Source: JANPCX01 sp050916095
GTDB lineage: Bacteria > Pseudomonadota > Gammaproteobacteria > Burkholderiales > Burkholderiaceae_C
Length of the DNA stretch: 64,000 nucleotides
Reading direction: 5' to 3'
Assembly (NCBI GenBank): GCA_050916095.1
Contig: CP050901.1
Location: 4,278,001-4,342,000, forward strand
Shown here in pieces: positions 56,588 through 64,000 of this stretch; within the stretch, counting starts at the first letter, position 1; each line of letters starts with the position of its first letter. Below the pieces are notes generated by a model, which was given only the letters and a program-made list of their open reading frames with translations, searched no databases and had not been told where the DNA came from. Made by a program: the position numbers and the translations under genes.

Positions 56588-57589
56588 TCAAGCATAGAGC
56601 TTGGCAGCAGACCGCAACCGCTGCGCCACCGCTTGCTGCAAGGCTTTGTTGCCAACGACAGTCACGCTGTCGCCGTGGCGCAGAATGTCCATCAAAATTT
56701 CTTGCGGGGCACTGTAGGGCACACGCAGTTCATAGCGGCCCTCGCCTGGTGTTCCATCCAACCAGCGCGATGTTTGCTCGGGGTGCCATTCTTCGTTGGA
56801 CACCCACTGTGCCGCGTCAGGCTCAAACACCAAGGTCGCCCAGGACACCTTGCTGCCCGCACCACCATAGATGCCATACCCCGCATCCAACTCCGCTTCC
56901 AGGTCTTTCACGGCCACATTTCTGGCTTTGGTGGGCCGCAGTTGGGCCTCTTGCACAGCATCGAGCGCAAAGCGGCGCAATGCATCGCTGGTGTGGCACC
57001 AAGCGTCCAGGTACCAGGTGTTGCGGTAGTTCACCAGGCGCTGCGGCGAGACCTCACGTTCGCTGGTGCTGCGGTCACTGCGTTTGAAATAACGCAGCCA
57101 CAGCCGTTGGCGCTGCACCAGCGCGCTGCCCAGCAATTCAAAGTGGCGACTGGGTGAGCGGCGGCGTGCGGTGCCGATGACTTTGACACGGCGCATCAGT
57201 TCGCGTGCCTCACTTTCGTCCGTGCCCAGCATGCCTTGCAGTTTATTCATCATGGGTGCCAAGTGGCGGGCCAAGACACCGTCGTCGTCCAAACCGGCCA
57301 GCAGCTGGTGCATGGTGAGCAAGGCATGGATCTCGGCTTCGCTGAACCACAGGCCGGGCAGCTCGTGGGTGGCCGCTGCGAAGCCAGTGGTTGACGCCGA
57401 GTCGAACGAGTAAGTGTTCTGTGCCCGGTTGTAGGAAATTGGCGCGGCCAAACGCGTGCGCAAGTAGTTCAGGTCGCGTTTCAGGGTGGCAGGCGACACG
57501 TTCAGCTCCTGCTGCAGCCCCATAAAACTCACCTGGCCCCGGTTACGCAACAGCAGCTCAATTTTGTAGAAACGTTCAGTGCGGTCCAT
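56588..57589 (-). CDS. HTH-WYL transcriptional regulator
   Basis: A 333-residue regulator. The N-terminal winged helix-turn-helix is YKIELLLRNRGQVSFMGLQQ with SPATLKRDLNYLRTRL, the middle is a WYL ligand-binding domain (QRLVNYRNTWYLDAWCHTSD), and a WCX-type C-terminal extension follows. WYL repressors often sense nucleic acid or nucleotides and in many cases control phage-defence genes (CapW/BrxR type). It is divergent from an HNH-like gene with two palindromes in between, which fits auto- and co-repression. Target and ligand are inferred. Confidence 0.85.
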   Translation of the reverse strand: MDRTERFYKIELLLRNRGQVSFMGLQQELNVSPATLKRDLNYLRTRLAAPISYNRAQNTYSFDSASTTGFAAATHELPGLWFSEAEIHALLTMHQLLAGLDDDGVLARHLAPMMNKLQGMLGTDESEARELMRRVKVIGTARRRSPSRHFELLGSALVQRQRLWLRYFKRSDRSTSEREVSPQRLVNYRNTWYLDAWCHTSDALRRFALDAVQEAQLRPTKARNVAVKDLEAELDAGYGIYGGAGSKVSWATLVFEPDAAQWVSNEEWHPEQTSRWLDGTPGEGRYELRVPYSAPQEILMDILRHGDSVTVVGNKALQQAVAQRLRSAAKLYA

Positions 57590-57609
57590 GGTTGCCTTAT
57601 CACATCACA

Positions 57610-57626
57610 GGCTCACCAGGTGAGCC
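57610..57626. promoter_or_regulatory. Palindrome GGCTCAC-CAG-GTGAGCC, candidate WYL operator 1
   Basis: A perfect 7-bp inverted repeat with a 3-base centre, 20 bases from the WYL gene start. It shares the GCTCAC half-site with operator 2. Confidence 0.7.
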
Positions 57627-57685
57627 ACATGGATGAGAGGATAACGAAAAAAATGAGTGCGGTATTTTGGCAACACTGACTTGTG

Positions 57686-57700
57686 GCTCACGCTGTGAGC
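57686..57700. promoter_or_regulatory. Palindrome GCTCAC-GCT-GTGAGC, candidate WYL operator 2
   Basis: A perfect 6-bp inverted repeat with a 3-base centre, 50 bases before the HNH-like gene. A third half-site (TGTGGCTCG) follows at 57702-57710. Identical half-sites on both sides of the 161-base divergent region suggest one repressor binding both. Confidence 0.7.
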
Positions 57701-57750
57701 TTGTGGCTCGTCAAACTCTCTTCATGGTCAACCACAAGCAGGAGAACGTC

Positions 57751-58851
57751 ATGAGCCCAGTCGTCCACCACATCACCCCTTTGGCTTTTTTATCCGGCAG
57801 CGCCAACCAAGAAGCAGTGCCTGCACACATGGACCCCGTCGGCTTCGAGCTGGGCTGGGACTTTGCCCGCCATGGCGTGACACCCCCCGCCCCCTATGCC
57901 ACCGAAGCCTCCCCACTGAACCAGGGTTGGACAGCAGGCCAGGTGGCATTCGCGGGCCGCACCCTGTCGGACCGGCCTGCCGTGCTGCAGTGGTTGCAGT
58001 TGCGCCTGCACGCCTGGCTGCGGGGTCGCCATGTGGAGTTGTTTCAAATCACGCCCCACTACCTGCGCCAGTTGGCAGTGAGCCACTGCCCCATCACCCG
58101 TGTCGAACTGAGTGGCACGGGTGCCCAAGGCGCGTCGGTTGACCGCGTGCGCAACGACGCCGCCTATGCCGCAGGCAACCTGGTGGTGATGAGCCAACGC
58201 GCCAACCACAGCAAAGGCGGGCACGACCAAGCACAAGCGTTGGCAAGGGCCCGCCACATTGCAGAAGAAAAATTGGGGGGCGTTGATGGTTTGAATGAAG
58301 CCCAGTGGTTGCGCGTGGCCACCCTGTGCAGTTTTGTTGAGCCGCTGAGCCATGAGGCGGCTTGCCGCATTCCGATGCGCGTGCTGCCACCCAAACGCCT
58401 GCGGCTCTTTAACCCCGCTCAAGCCCTGCAAGCCTTTGTCAGCCAGCAGCTTTTGCAAGCCGGGTGGAGTCAACGTGTCAGCCGGTTCGAGGCCTTGCTG
58501 CCTTCGGAGGACCTGCGCCGCGATTTCAAACGGTTTTTCATGGCCCTGTTGCCACGGGTGATTGAAGCCGGACGGCCCACCCACCCGCTGGGTGTGCGCT
58601 GGGCGGTTGAAGATGCGTGGGCCAACCCCGGTGTGCTGGAACGTTGGACCCAGTTCGCACTGCAGCTCAGTCCCGTCCAATGCGAAGCCTTGTTGGTGCA
58701 AGCCACCAAAAAGGGGCTGGGCACTTGTTTGCTGGACAAAGCGAATGCGGCACAGGCCACCGAGGGGTGGGCCCTTGCCACCAAAGGTTACTCATCCACA
58801 GGCCATGAGACCGAGGGGCCCAGCATGGTGCAGCTTTCTTTACTGGGTTGA
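57751..58851 (+). CDS. Hypothetical protein with HNH-like motif, divergent from WYL regulator
   Basis: A 366-residue protein of no named family. In the first half is a stretch that looks like an HNH endonuclease core: HCPITRVEL (a Cys but no CxxC), then SVDRVRNDAAYAAGNLVVMS followed by QRANHSKGG. The SVDR-GN-RAN-K pattern matches HNH proteins of the S-D-R...Y..GN...N..K type, but the first His of the motif is uncertain. The second half is helical (FKRFFMALLPRVIEAGR). The start ATG 57751 has CAGGAGA upstream. Its control by a WYL-type repressor suggests a stress or defence role, but that is inference. Confidence 0.55.
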   Translation: MSPVVHHITPLAFLSGSANQEAVPAHMDPVGFELGWDFARHGVTPPAPYATEASPLNQGWTAGQVAFAGRTLSDRPAVLQWLQLRLHAWLRGRHVELFQITPHYLRQLAVSHCPITRVELSGTGAQGASVDRVRNDAAYAAGNLVVMSQRANHSKGGHDQAQALARARHIAEEKLGGVDGLNEAQWLRVATLCSFVEPLSHEAACRIPMRVLPPKRLRLFNPAQALQAFVSQQLLQAGWSQRVSRFEALLPSEDLRRDFKRFFMALLPRVIEAGRPTHPLGVRWAVEDAWANPGVLERWTQFALQLSPVQCEALLVQATKKGLGTCLLDKANAAQATEGWALATKGYSSTGHETEGPSMVQLSLLG

Positions 58852-58940
58852 TCGGTACGGCGCGCCGAATGACCTTCACATACGCATCAGCATGTCCCGG
58901 GCGTTTCGGGTTCATAGATGCTCCGCATCCCCTGGCTCTT

Positions 58941-59098
58941 ATTGAGCTTTACATCAATCACGACACCACACACCGTTCGGGCTGCCCCTTCGACGGGCTC
59001 AGGACAGGACCTGTCGAAGCCAGCGCGTGCGTCGGTACAGGCCCTTCGACAGGCGAACGGGCTGGAGATTGTCTTGAATAAGGTAAACATCAATAAGC
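58941..59098. repeat. Dispersed repeat, copy 7
   Basis: Left flank ATTGAGCTTTACATCAATCA, then CGACACCACACACCGTTCGG, GACAGGACCTGTCGAAGCCA, GCGCGTGCGTCGGTACAGGC, CCTTCGACAGGCGAACGG and the right flank AAGGTAAACATCAATAAG. The flanks TTACATCAAT and GTAAACATCAAT are shared with other copies. It separates the HNH-like gene from the Type III RM operon. Confidence 0.8.
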
Positions 59099-59114
59099 AG
59101 GCGTGGCCAAGCAA

Positions 59115-61967
59115 TCAGCCCACCAACTCGTCCAAACGGGTCACGTCTTTGAACACCACATCCTGCGCTAAACCAAAGTGCTTGCGGCCGCACTGAATCT
59201 TCAGGTTCTCGCTCTTTCGGCGGTCGCCTTCCACAGTGCTTGATTTTGTTTCGGCCACAAAGTAAATCCGGGTGTCGTTCTCAAACACCACAGCCCAGTC
59301 CGGGTTGTAGCCGCCCAGCGGCGTGGAAATTTTGAAGGTACGCGGCAGCTTAAAAAAGAATTTCACCCGTTCATCCACTGTGCAGTCGTGGGCAAACTGG
59401 CTTTCGGTGTTGCTATCGCTTAATACACAGGCAAACGCATCACCCACCGCCTCTTTGTTTTCGTTCAAGGGCTGCGCTTGCAGCAACGTTTTTTCAACGG
59501 GCGTGGTCAATGCCTCGTTGGCGGGGGGATACACGCTGCTCAGGTAGGTTTCCATGTCTTCGTCCAGCAGACTCATCTCATAGCGCCGACCATTGATCTC
59601 GTGGTAACGAATTCCGGCCACCAGCAACTCTTGCAACCCCTGTTGGATCGCTGCAATCGCCGTATCCAAAAATACCTGTGGGTTGACCAGCAACTCCCCC
59701 AACCGCCCAGACTTGTCGAGGATGGAAAAAATGGTTGAACGCGACAGGTGCACACGGTTTTGCACATAGGCATACACATCGGGCACCGACACGCCATAGG
59801 CCCTTGCGCTTGAATCGCTCACTCCGGTGTTGATCGCATGCACGCCGTCACCCGTCATCAGGATCTTGGCCTTTTGGGCGCGAATCTTGGGTGGGTGTAC
59901 TTTGGGATATTGATTCAAGTCACCCAAGAGTTCCGCACACTTGGCAATCAGCACGGGCGTATCCAGTTGCACGCTGTAGCGCGTCTGGTAGCTGATCTTG
60001 TTCCAGATGGCCTGGAACAAGGCCTCTTCTTCCGCACTCAGCGCTTTGCGTTGGACCCGCGCCTTGGCGCGCGCATTCTTGATGCGGTTGGCAAAGCTCA
60101 CACCGGTTTCGTCCTCAATCTCTCGCTGCAAGGTTTTCGCAAACACCTCGTAACTCTCGTTTGGAATCACCGTCAACACATTGACCCGCTTGTCCAAAAC
60201 ACGCTCACCGTGTTTGTTCACGCACAGGCGCAGACCACGCCCAATTTCCTGGCGCTTCTTCATGGCGCTCTTGGTTTCATTGAGCGTGCAAATCTGGAAC
60301 ACATTGGGGTTGTCCCAACCCTCACGCAGCGCCGAGTGGCTGAAGATGAATTGCAGCGGCTCGTCTGCACTGAGCAGCCGCTCTTTGTCTTTCATGATGA
60401 GCTGGTAGGTACTGTCGTCTTTGGCCGAGCCCTTTTCGGTGCTGTCCACCCACACAGTTTTGGCCTTCGCGCCCTTGCCCTTTTTGTCGCCCGAAAAATA
60501 ACCATCGTGCACCGCGCTGGCTTCATGGGGAATCAACCCCTTGAATTGCGGCTTGCTGGCGTATTTATTAAACGCCTCTTCAAACCACACACCCAACTTG
60601 CCCAAGGTGGCATGGCCATCCTCGTCATAGGCCCGGTAATTGGCCACCTTGTCAATGAAAAACAGGCTCAGCACCTTCACACCAATGGGCTGCACAAACT
60701 TGAGCTTGGCAAAGTGGGCGGCCACCGTGCGCTCAATCTGAAAGCGCATCACATCATCGGCCAGTCCGCCTTGGGCCTGGTTCACCTGAATCACACGCCC
60801 GCCAGAGAACTCAATTTCGCCCTCGTCCGCCCGAATTTCGTTCAGGATGTACCCGTCCTGGTACACATCGCGCCCGGCTGACTTTTCAAACAAGTCCTCC
60901 CCCAGCTTGAGCGTCAGCTCCTTGCGCTTGGGGCCCGTCTTGCCATTCACATCCAGCCGCACCTTGGCCGTCATAACTCGGGCCTTGGCCTCAATACCCA
61001 CCAGCTCCACAAACGCCTGGTTGTGGTCTTCATCGGCGAGCACGCCGTCCACCTCAATCTGCTTGACCAGCCCCAGGTCATACGCCTGCACCGGGTCGAG
61101 CGAATACAGCAGGTTGTAGGGGTTCTTGTGCGTGGCCGAGTAACGCAGCGTGCACAGCGGGTTCAAGTCAAACAATGCCCGACGGCGCACATCGGTCTCA
61201 AAGTTTTGCGGCTCATCCACGATGACGATGGGGGAAACGGCCCTGATGTATTCAATGGGCGCAAACGCCCGCTCACCCTTTTGCTTTATGCGGACACTGT
61301 CTTTGGCAAAGCTATCAATGTTGATGACCAATACGCTCAACGCATCGCTCTGCGCAAAGTGGCGCAACTCCGTCAGCTTGGTGCTGTCATACAAGATGGG
61401 TACGCAGGGCACATTGGCATAGTCCGCTGCAAAGTGGCTGCGGGTGATCTCCAGGTTTTTCATGGTGCCTTCGCGTATGGCCACGCTGGGTACCACCACC
61501 ACAAACTTCTTGAAGCCGTACACCTTGTTCAACTCGAACATGGTCTTGATGAAGCTGTAGGTCTTGCCCGTGCCGGTTTCCATCTCAATGGTGAGGTTCA
61601 GCGGGCAAAACAACTCTTTGCCATTGTCTGAACGAGACTCTGCCAAGGCGGTCGATTGCTCCAGCCCATTGGCCGCTTGCACCGCACGCACATTGGCCAG
61701 CAACTGCTCCTCAGACAACTTCAGGGCGTTGCCTATGCTCCCGTCACCCGCATACGCCACGCTGCCCTGCTGTGCCGCCAGCGCAAAGTCGCTCTTGGCC
61801 AGCGGCTGGCCGTCAAACACCTTCACCACGGCATCCACCGCCTTCTTTTGGTGGTCCTGGTGGGCAAATTGCAGCTTCATCGTCTCAAGAAAACGCCGGG
61901 CCGTTCCCAAGTTTTCTTGACCCCCTCGGGGGGCCTGGCGCGAAGCGACGGGTATGGGGGTGCTCAT
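59115..61967 (-). CDS. res: Type III restriction enzyme, Res subunit
   Basis: A 950-residue helicase-nuclease. The N-terminal part (KLQFAHQDHQKKAVDAVVKV) is the usual Res opening. Helicase motifs follow: TIEMETGTGKTYSFIKTMFE (Walker A), IVIVDEPQNFETDVRR (DEPQ box), RYSATHKNPYNLL, FIFSHSALREGWDNPNVFQI and RQEIGRGLRLCVN. The C-terminal nuclease has NPDWAVVF-x(8)-FVAETKSS, the PD-ExK core. ATG 61967 has AGGA upstream, but the first 29 residues are unusual (they overlap a CCCCTCGGGGGG palindrome), so ATG 61880 could be the true start. Needs Mod for cleavage. Confidence 0.93.
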   Translation of the reverse strand: MSTPIPVASRQAPRGGQENLGTARRFLETMKLQFAHQDHQKKAVDAVVKVFDGQPLAKSDFALAAQQGSVAYAGDGSIGNALKLSEEQLLANVRAVQAANGLEQSTALAESRSDNGKELFCPLNLTIEMETGTGKTYSFIKTMFELNKVYGFKKFVVVVPSVAIREGTMKNLEITRSHFAADYANVPCVPILYDSTKLTELRHFAQSDALSVLVINIDSFAKDSVRIKQKGERAFAPIEYIRAVSPIVIVDEPQNFETDVRRRALFDLNPLCTLRYSATHKNPYNLLYSLDPVQAYDLGLVKQIEVDGVLADEDHNQAFVELVGIEAKARVMTAKVRLDVNGKTGPKRKELTLKLGEDLFEKSAGRDVYQDGYILNEIRADEGEIEFSGGRVIQVNQAQGGLADDVMRFQIERTVAAHFAKLKFVQPIGVKVLSLFFIDKVANYRAYDEDGHATLGKLGVWFEEAFNKYASKPQFKGLIPHEASAVHDGYFSGDKKGKGAKAKTVWVDSTEKGSAKDDSTYQLIMKDKERLLSADEPLQFIFSHSALREGWDNPNVFQICTLNETKSAMKKRQEIGRGLRLCVNKHGERVLDKRVNVLTVIPNESYEVFAKTLQREIEDETGVSFANRIKNARAKARVQRKALSAEEEALFQAIWNKISYQTRYSVQLDTPVLIAKCAELLGDLNQYPKVHPPKIRAQKAKILMTGDGVHAINTGVSDSSARAYGVSVPDVYAYVQNRVHLSRSTIFSILDKSGRLGELLVNPQVFLDTAIAAIQQGLQELLVAGIRYHEINGRRYEMSLLDEDMETYLSSVYPPANEALTTPVEKTLLQAQPLNENKEAVGDAFACVLSDSNTESQFAHDCTVDERVKFFFKLPRTFKISTPLGGYNPDWAVVFENDTRIYFVAETKSSTVEGDRRKSENLKIQCGRKHFGLAQDVVFKDVTRLDELVG

Positions 61968-61969
61968 GT

Positions 61970-63034
61970 TTATTCCTTGTTGTCTGGCAAGGCCAGCCTG
62001 GCCTGCCGCTCGCGCGCCAGTTGCACCACGCGGTGCAACTGCGCTTGCAGCACCTGCACATCGGGCAAGGCGTGCAGGTATTGCGCCACGCGAATGTTGG
62101 CGCTGTCCAAGTCCATCAGCTCCACCTGTTCGCGGTCGGCGCTGGCGCACAAGATCAAACCGATGGGCGACGCCTCGCCCTCGGCGCGGTCGTTCTGGTC
62201 CAGCCAGCGCAGGTACAACTCCATCTGCCCTTTGTGTGAGGGCGCAAACTTCTCCAGCTTCAGCTCCACCGCCACCAAACGGCGCAAGTGCCGGTGGTAG
62301 AACAACAAGTCCAGATAAAAATCGTCCGCCCCCACGCTGATGCGTTTTTGCCGCGCCACAAAGGTAAAACCCGCGCCCAGCTCCAGCAAAAAGCGCTCCA
62401 TGTCGCGCAAGATGGCGCTCTCTAAATCGCGCTCGCTGTAGCCGTCGGGCAGGCCCAAAAAGTCCAGCTTGTAGGGGTCGCGAAACACCAAGTCGGGTGT
62501 CATCTGGCCGCCTTCGCGCAAGTGGCTCAGTTCCTGGGCCATCACGCCCTCTGGCTTTTTGGCAATGGCTGAACGCAAATACAACTGGCTGCCCAGACGC
62601 TCGCGCAGGGTGCGCACGCTCCAGCGCTCCACACGGCACATCTCGGCATAAAACTCGCGTTCCAGCGGCTGTTTAAGCGGCAGGATTTCCCGAAAATGAC
62701 TCCAGCTCAATTGTCGCGACAGTGTCGCGACAATTTGCGCATCAGCAAACACATCTGCGAACTGGATCATGCGCCGAAGGTTTTTTTCGGAAAACCCTCG
62801 GCCATACGCCTGCACCAATTGTGTCGACAGCGTCGACACAATCTGCTCGCCATAGTCGGCACGGGTCTCGCCCAGCACCTCGCGGCGAATGCGTTCGCCC
62901 ACCTGCCAATACAACAAGGTCTGCGCACTGTTGGCCGCGCTGGCCACATGCGCGCGCGCCTGCTCAATGAGCTGGCGTACATCGTTCAACAAAGCGGGGG
63001 CGGCCTCACCTGACACAGGCACGGGATTCATCAT
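61970..63034 (-). CDS. YhcG-family (DUF1016) PD-(D/E)XK nuclease-like protein
   Basis: A 354-residue protein. The DUF1016 N-terminal half is helical (TLLYWQVGERIRREVLGE, YGRGFSEKNLRRMIQFADVF). The C-terminal half has the nuclease-like core DDFYLDLLFYHRHLRRLVAV with ELKLEKF following, giving the D-ExK. ATG 63034 is chosen because AAAGGGG lies directly upstream; TTG 63046 is the first possible start. It sits between mod and res with an 8-base gap to mod and a 2-base gap to res. That placement suggests it belongs to the RM unit, perhaps as an added nuclease or regulator. Role not established. Confidence 0.85.
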   Translation of the reverse strand: MMNPVPVSGEAAPALLNDVRQLIEQARAHVASAANSAQTLLYWQVGERIRREVLGETRADYGEQIVSTLSTQLVQAYGRGFSEKNLRRMIQFADVFADAQIVATLSRQLSWSHFREILPLKQPLEREFYAEMCRVERWSVRTLRERLGSQLYLRSAIAKKPEGVMAQELSHLREGGQMTPDLVFRDPYKLDFLGLPDGYSERDLESAILRDMERFLLELGAGFTFVARQKRISVGADDFYLDLLFYHRHLRRLVAVELKLEKFAPSHKGQMELYLRWLDQNDRAEGEASPIGLILCASADREQVELMDLDSANIRVAQYLHALPDVQVLQAQLHRVVQLARERQARLALPDNKE

Positions 63035-63042
63035 GGCCCCTT

Positions 63043-64000
63043 TCAAATCACCGTCAGGCCAATGTCCAGCCCCGCCAGTTCCAGTTGCAAATTAGCCAAC
63101 TGCTCGTCGGCTTTGTCGCCCACAAAGCATGAATTGAGCAGCACCACCTGTGCAGGCCGGGCATTGACGATTTCGTCTCTCAAAGCCTCGGTGTAGGGCT
63201 CAAAACACAGCCACATGGCTTTGTCGTCGGGCAACAGCACCCGGTGCACCGTCGCCCCGGCTACTTGCTTGGGTTGGCTGATGGCGTGCACCCCCAGCGC
63301 GCCCAAGCCGTGCTTCAGCAACAACTCGGCCAGCATGGCGGATTGCGCGTCCACTGCATCCGCTCGTCCTGAGCCAGCCCCGCCCGTTCGCCCTGAGCCT
63401 GTCGAAGGGCTGCCCTTTTCGGCGCTTTGAAACAAAGCCAACTGCTCGCGCAGCGCATCGTCACTGCCCACATCACTGCGCCATACCTTGAAGTTGGAAG
63501 GGGCCAGGGTGAAGTGGGCACAAGCCAGGTCAGCAGTTTTGTCGGGGTGCTCGGCTTTGAGCTTGGTTATCACCTTGTCTATGCGGGCGCGGGTGATGTC
63601 GGCAATGCTGCGGTAACCGGCTTTGAGGGCTTCGCTGTTTTCTTCCAGCAATTCGGGCATTTGCACGCTGATGCATTGGCGGGTGCCGCCGTCTTCTGCG
63701 TTCAATTCCATCACGGCCTGGGCTGTAGTTCCGCTGCCCGCGAAGAAGTCCAAATAGACGCCATCTACCGCATCACAGAGTTGAATGACATATTTGATAA
63801 GTTTTACAGGCTTTGGGGTGTCAAATACATCCTCTGGAATTATTTTGAGCAATTCATACTTGGCCTGCCTGTTGTGGCCGGTTTTTTCCAGATCAATCCA
63901 GAGCGAAGATGGCGGAAGACCAAGCATTTCATTTAAGTAGGTTCTTCTTTTTATGGATTGCCCATCTTCTGAATATCTTATTTCGCCATTTTTTATTTTC
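63043..64000 (-). CDS. mod: Type III DNA methyltransferase, Mod subunit (partial, runs off right edge)
   Basis: The C-terminal ~319 residues of Mod; the N-terminal part lies beyond 64000. The SAM-binding motif I is clear (DGVYLDFFAGSGTTAQAVME), preceded by TPKPVKLIKYVIQLCD, which in this beta-type enzyme follows the DPPY motif. The DPPY motif itself should be outside the window. The C-terminal part is variable. It contains an in-frame remnant of the dispersed repeat, giving a Gly/Ser/Arg-rich stretch. Methylates the recognition site and gives Res its specificity. Confidence 0.93.
   Translation of the reverse strand, partial: KIKNGEIRYSEDGQSIKRRTYLNEMLGLPPSSLWIDLEKTGHNRQAKYELLKIIPEDVFDTPKPVKLIKYVIQLCDAVDGVYLDFFAGSGTTAQAVMELNAEDGGTRQCISVQMPELLEENSEALKAGYRSIADITRARIDKVITKLKAEHPDKTADLACAHFTLAPSNFKVWRSDVGSDDALREQLALFQSAEKGSPSTGSGRTGGAGSGRADAVDAQSAMLAELLLKHGLGALGVHAISQPKQVAGATVHRVLLPDDKAMWLCFEPYTEALRDEIVNARPAQVVLLNSCFVGDKADEQLANLQLELAGLDIGLTVI
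63384..63410. repeat. Dispersed repeat, copy 8, half-element inside mod
   Basis: CCGTTCGCCCTGAGCCTGTC followed by GAAGGGC, a half copy of the intergenic repeat family, lies inside the mod coding frame. Translated on the minus strand it gives SPSTGSGRTGG. The frame is kept. The insertion adds a flexible loop between a conserved region and the C-terminal part. Confidence 0.75.

Noticed and set aside
61921..61945. CCCCTCGGGGGG palindrome as a terminator or attachment site
   Set aside because: It lies within the first codons of res, has no T-run, and such CCCTCGGGG pieces are common in GC-rich genomes.

Overview
The window is GC-rich bacterial chromosome, almost certainly from the Burkholderiales and most likely the family Comamonadaceae. 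This rests on the close-packed gene style, a histone-H1-like SWIB protein, a TPP-riboswitch thiC-thiO-thiS-thiG-thiDE operon, and short dispersed repeats with the core CCTTCGACAGGCTCAG between genes. I recognise no rRNA, tRNA, CRISPR array or replication origin.

Layout. 1-7004 is housekeeping and small conserved genes: purB-pyrF, an M48 protease with a DUF898 membrane protein, a GST behind a 147-base (TGTGG)n array, DUF3297, a SRPBCC protein and a CBS pair. 7157-10014 holds a subtilase broken at a T7 run and a membrane-anchored zincin. 10390-14791 is the most unusual stretch. A truncated recQ copy and a near-complete recQ copy (about 815 bases of imperfect direct repeat) flank a two-gene cassette: a pesticin-type muramidase and an overlapping exported protein, read here as a toxin-immunity pair. 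14817-16890 holds a lipoprotein, a decapitated LysR gene and an AbiU2-type HEPN gene bounded by GTTAGGC and GCCTAAC, which is the signature of an integron cassette. 17070-23030 is the thiamine operon. An IS5-family element (TSD TAA) separates it from bioB.

25103-34871 carries envelope proteins (a VWA lipoprotein, other lipoproteins, a secreted HExxH protein), an ECF sigma/anti-sigma pair, a GST, a molybdopterin-type protein and an SDR. 35158-42230 holds uvrA, a DsbA-like isomerase, a large hybrid histidine kinase and the H1/SWIB protein. 42487-47618 is an iron-uptake operon in transcription order tonB-exbB-exbD-siderophore receptor-PKHD hydroxylase, with a Fur-box-like site upstream. 47892-53155 is the DabA-DabB inorganic-carbon pump with a divergent LysR regulator. 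53161-56561 has a SnoaL-like protein, a gamma-glutamylcyclotransferase, an RluA-type synthase, TrhO and DUF427. A WYL regulator is divergent from an HNH-like protein, with two palindromes sharing a half-site between them. The window ends in a Type III restriction-modification operon, mod-(YhcG/DUF1016 nuclease)-res, with mod running off the right edge.

Together the genes show a metabolically complete heterotroph or facultative autotroph (thiamine, biotin, purine and pyrimidine synthesis, iron and bicarbonate uptake) whose accessory DNA is mostly defence or competition: a muramidase pair, an integron-type HEPN cassette, a WYL/HNH pair and Type III RM. Three coding frames break at homopolymer runs, so assembly indels should be excluded before treating those genes as dead.
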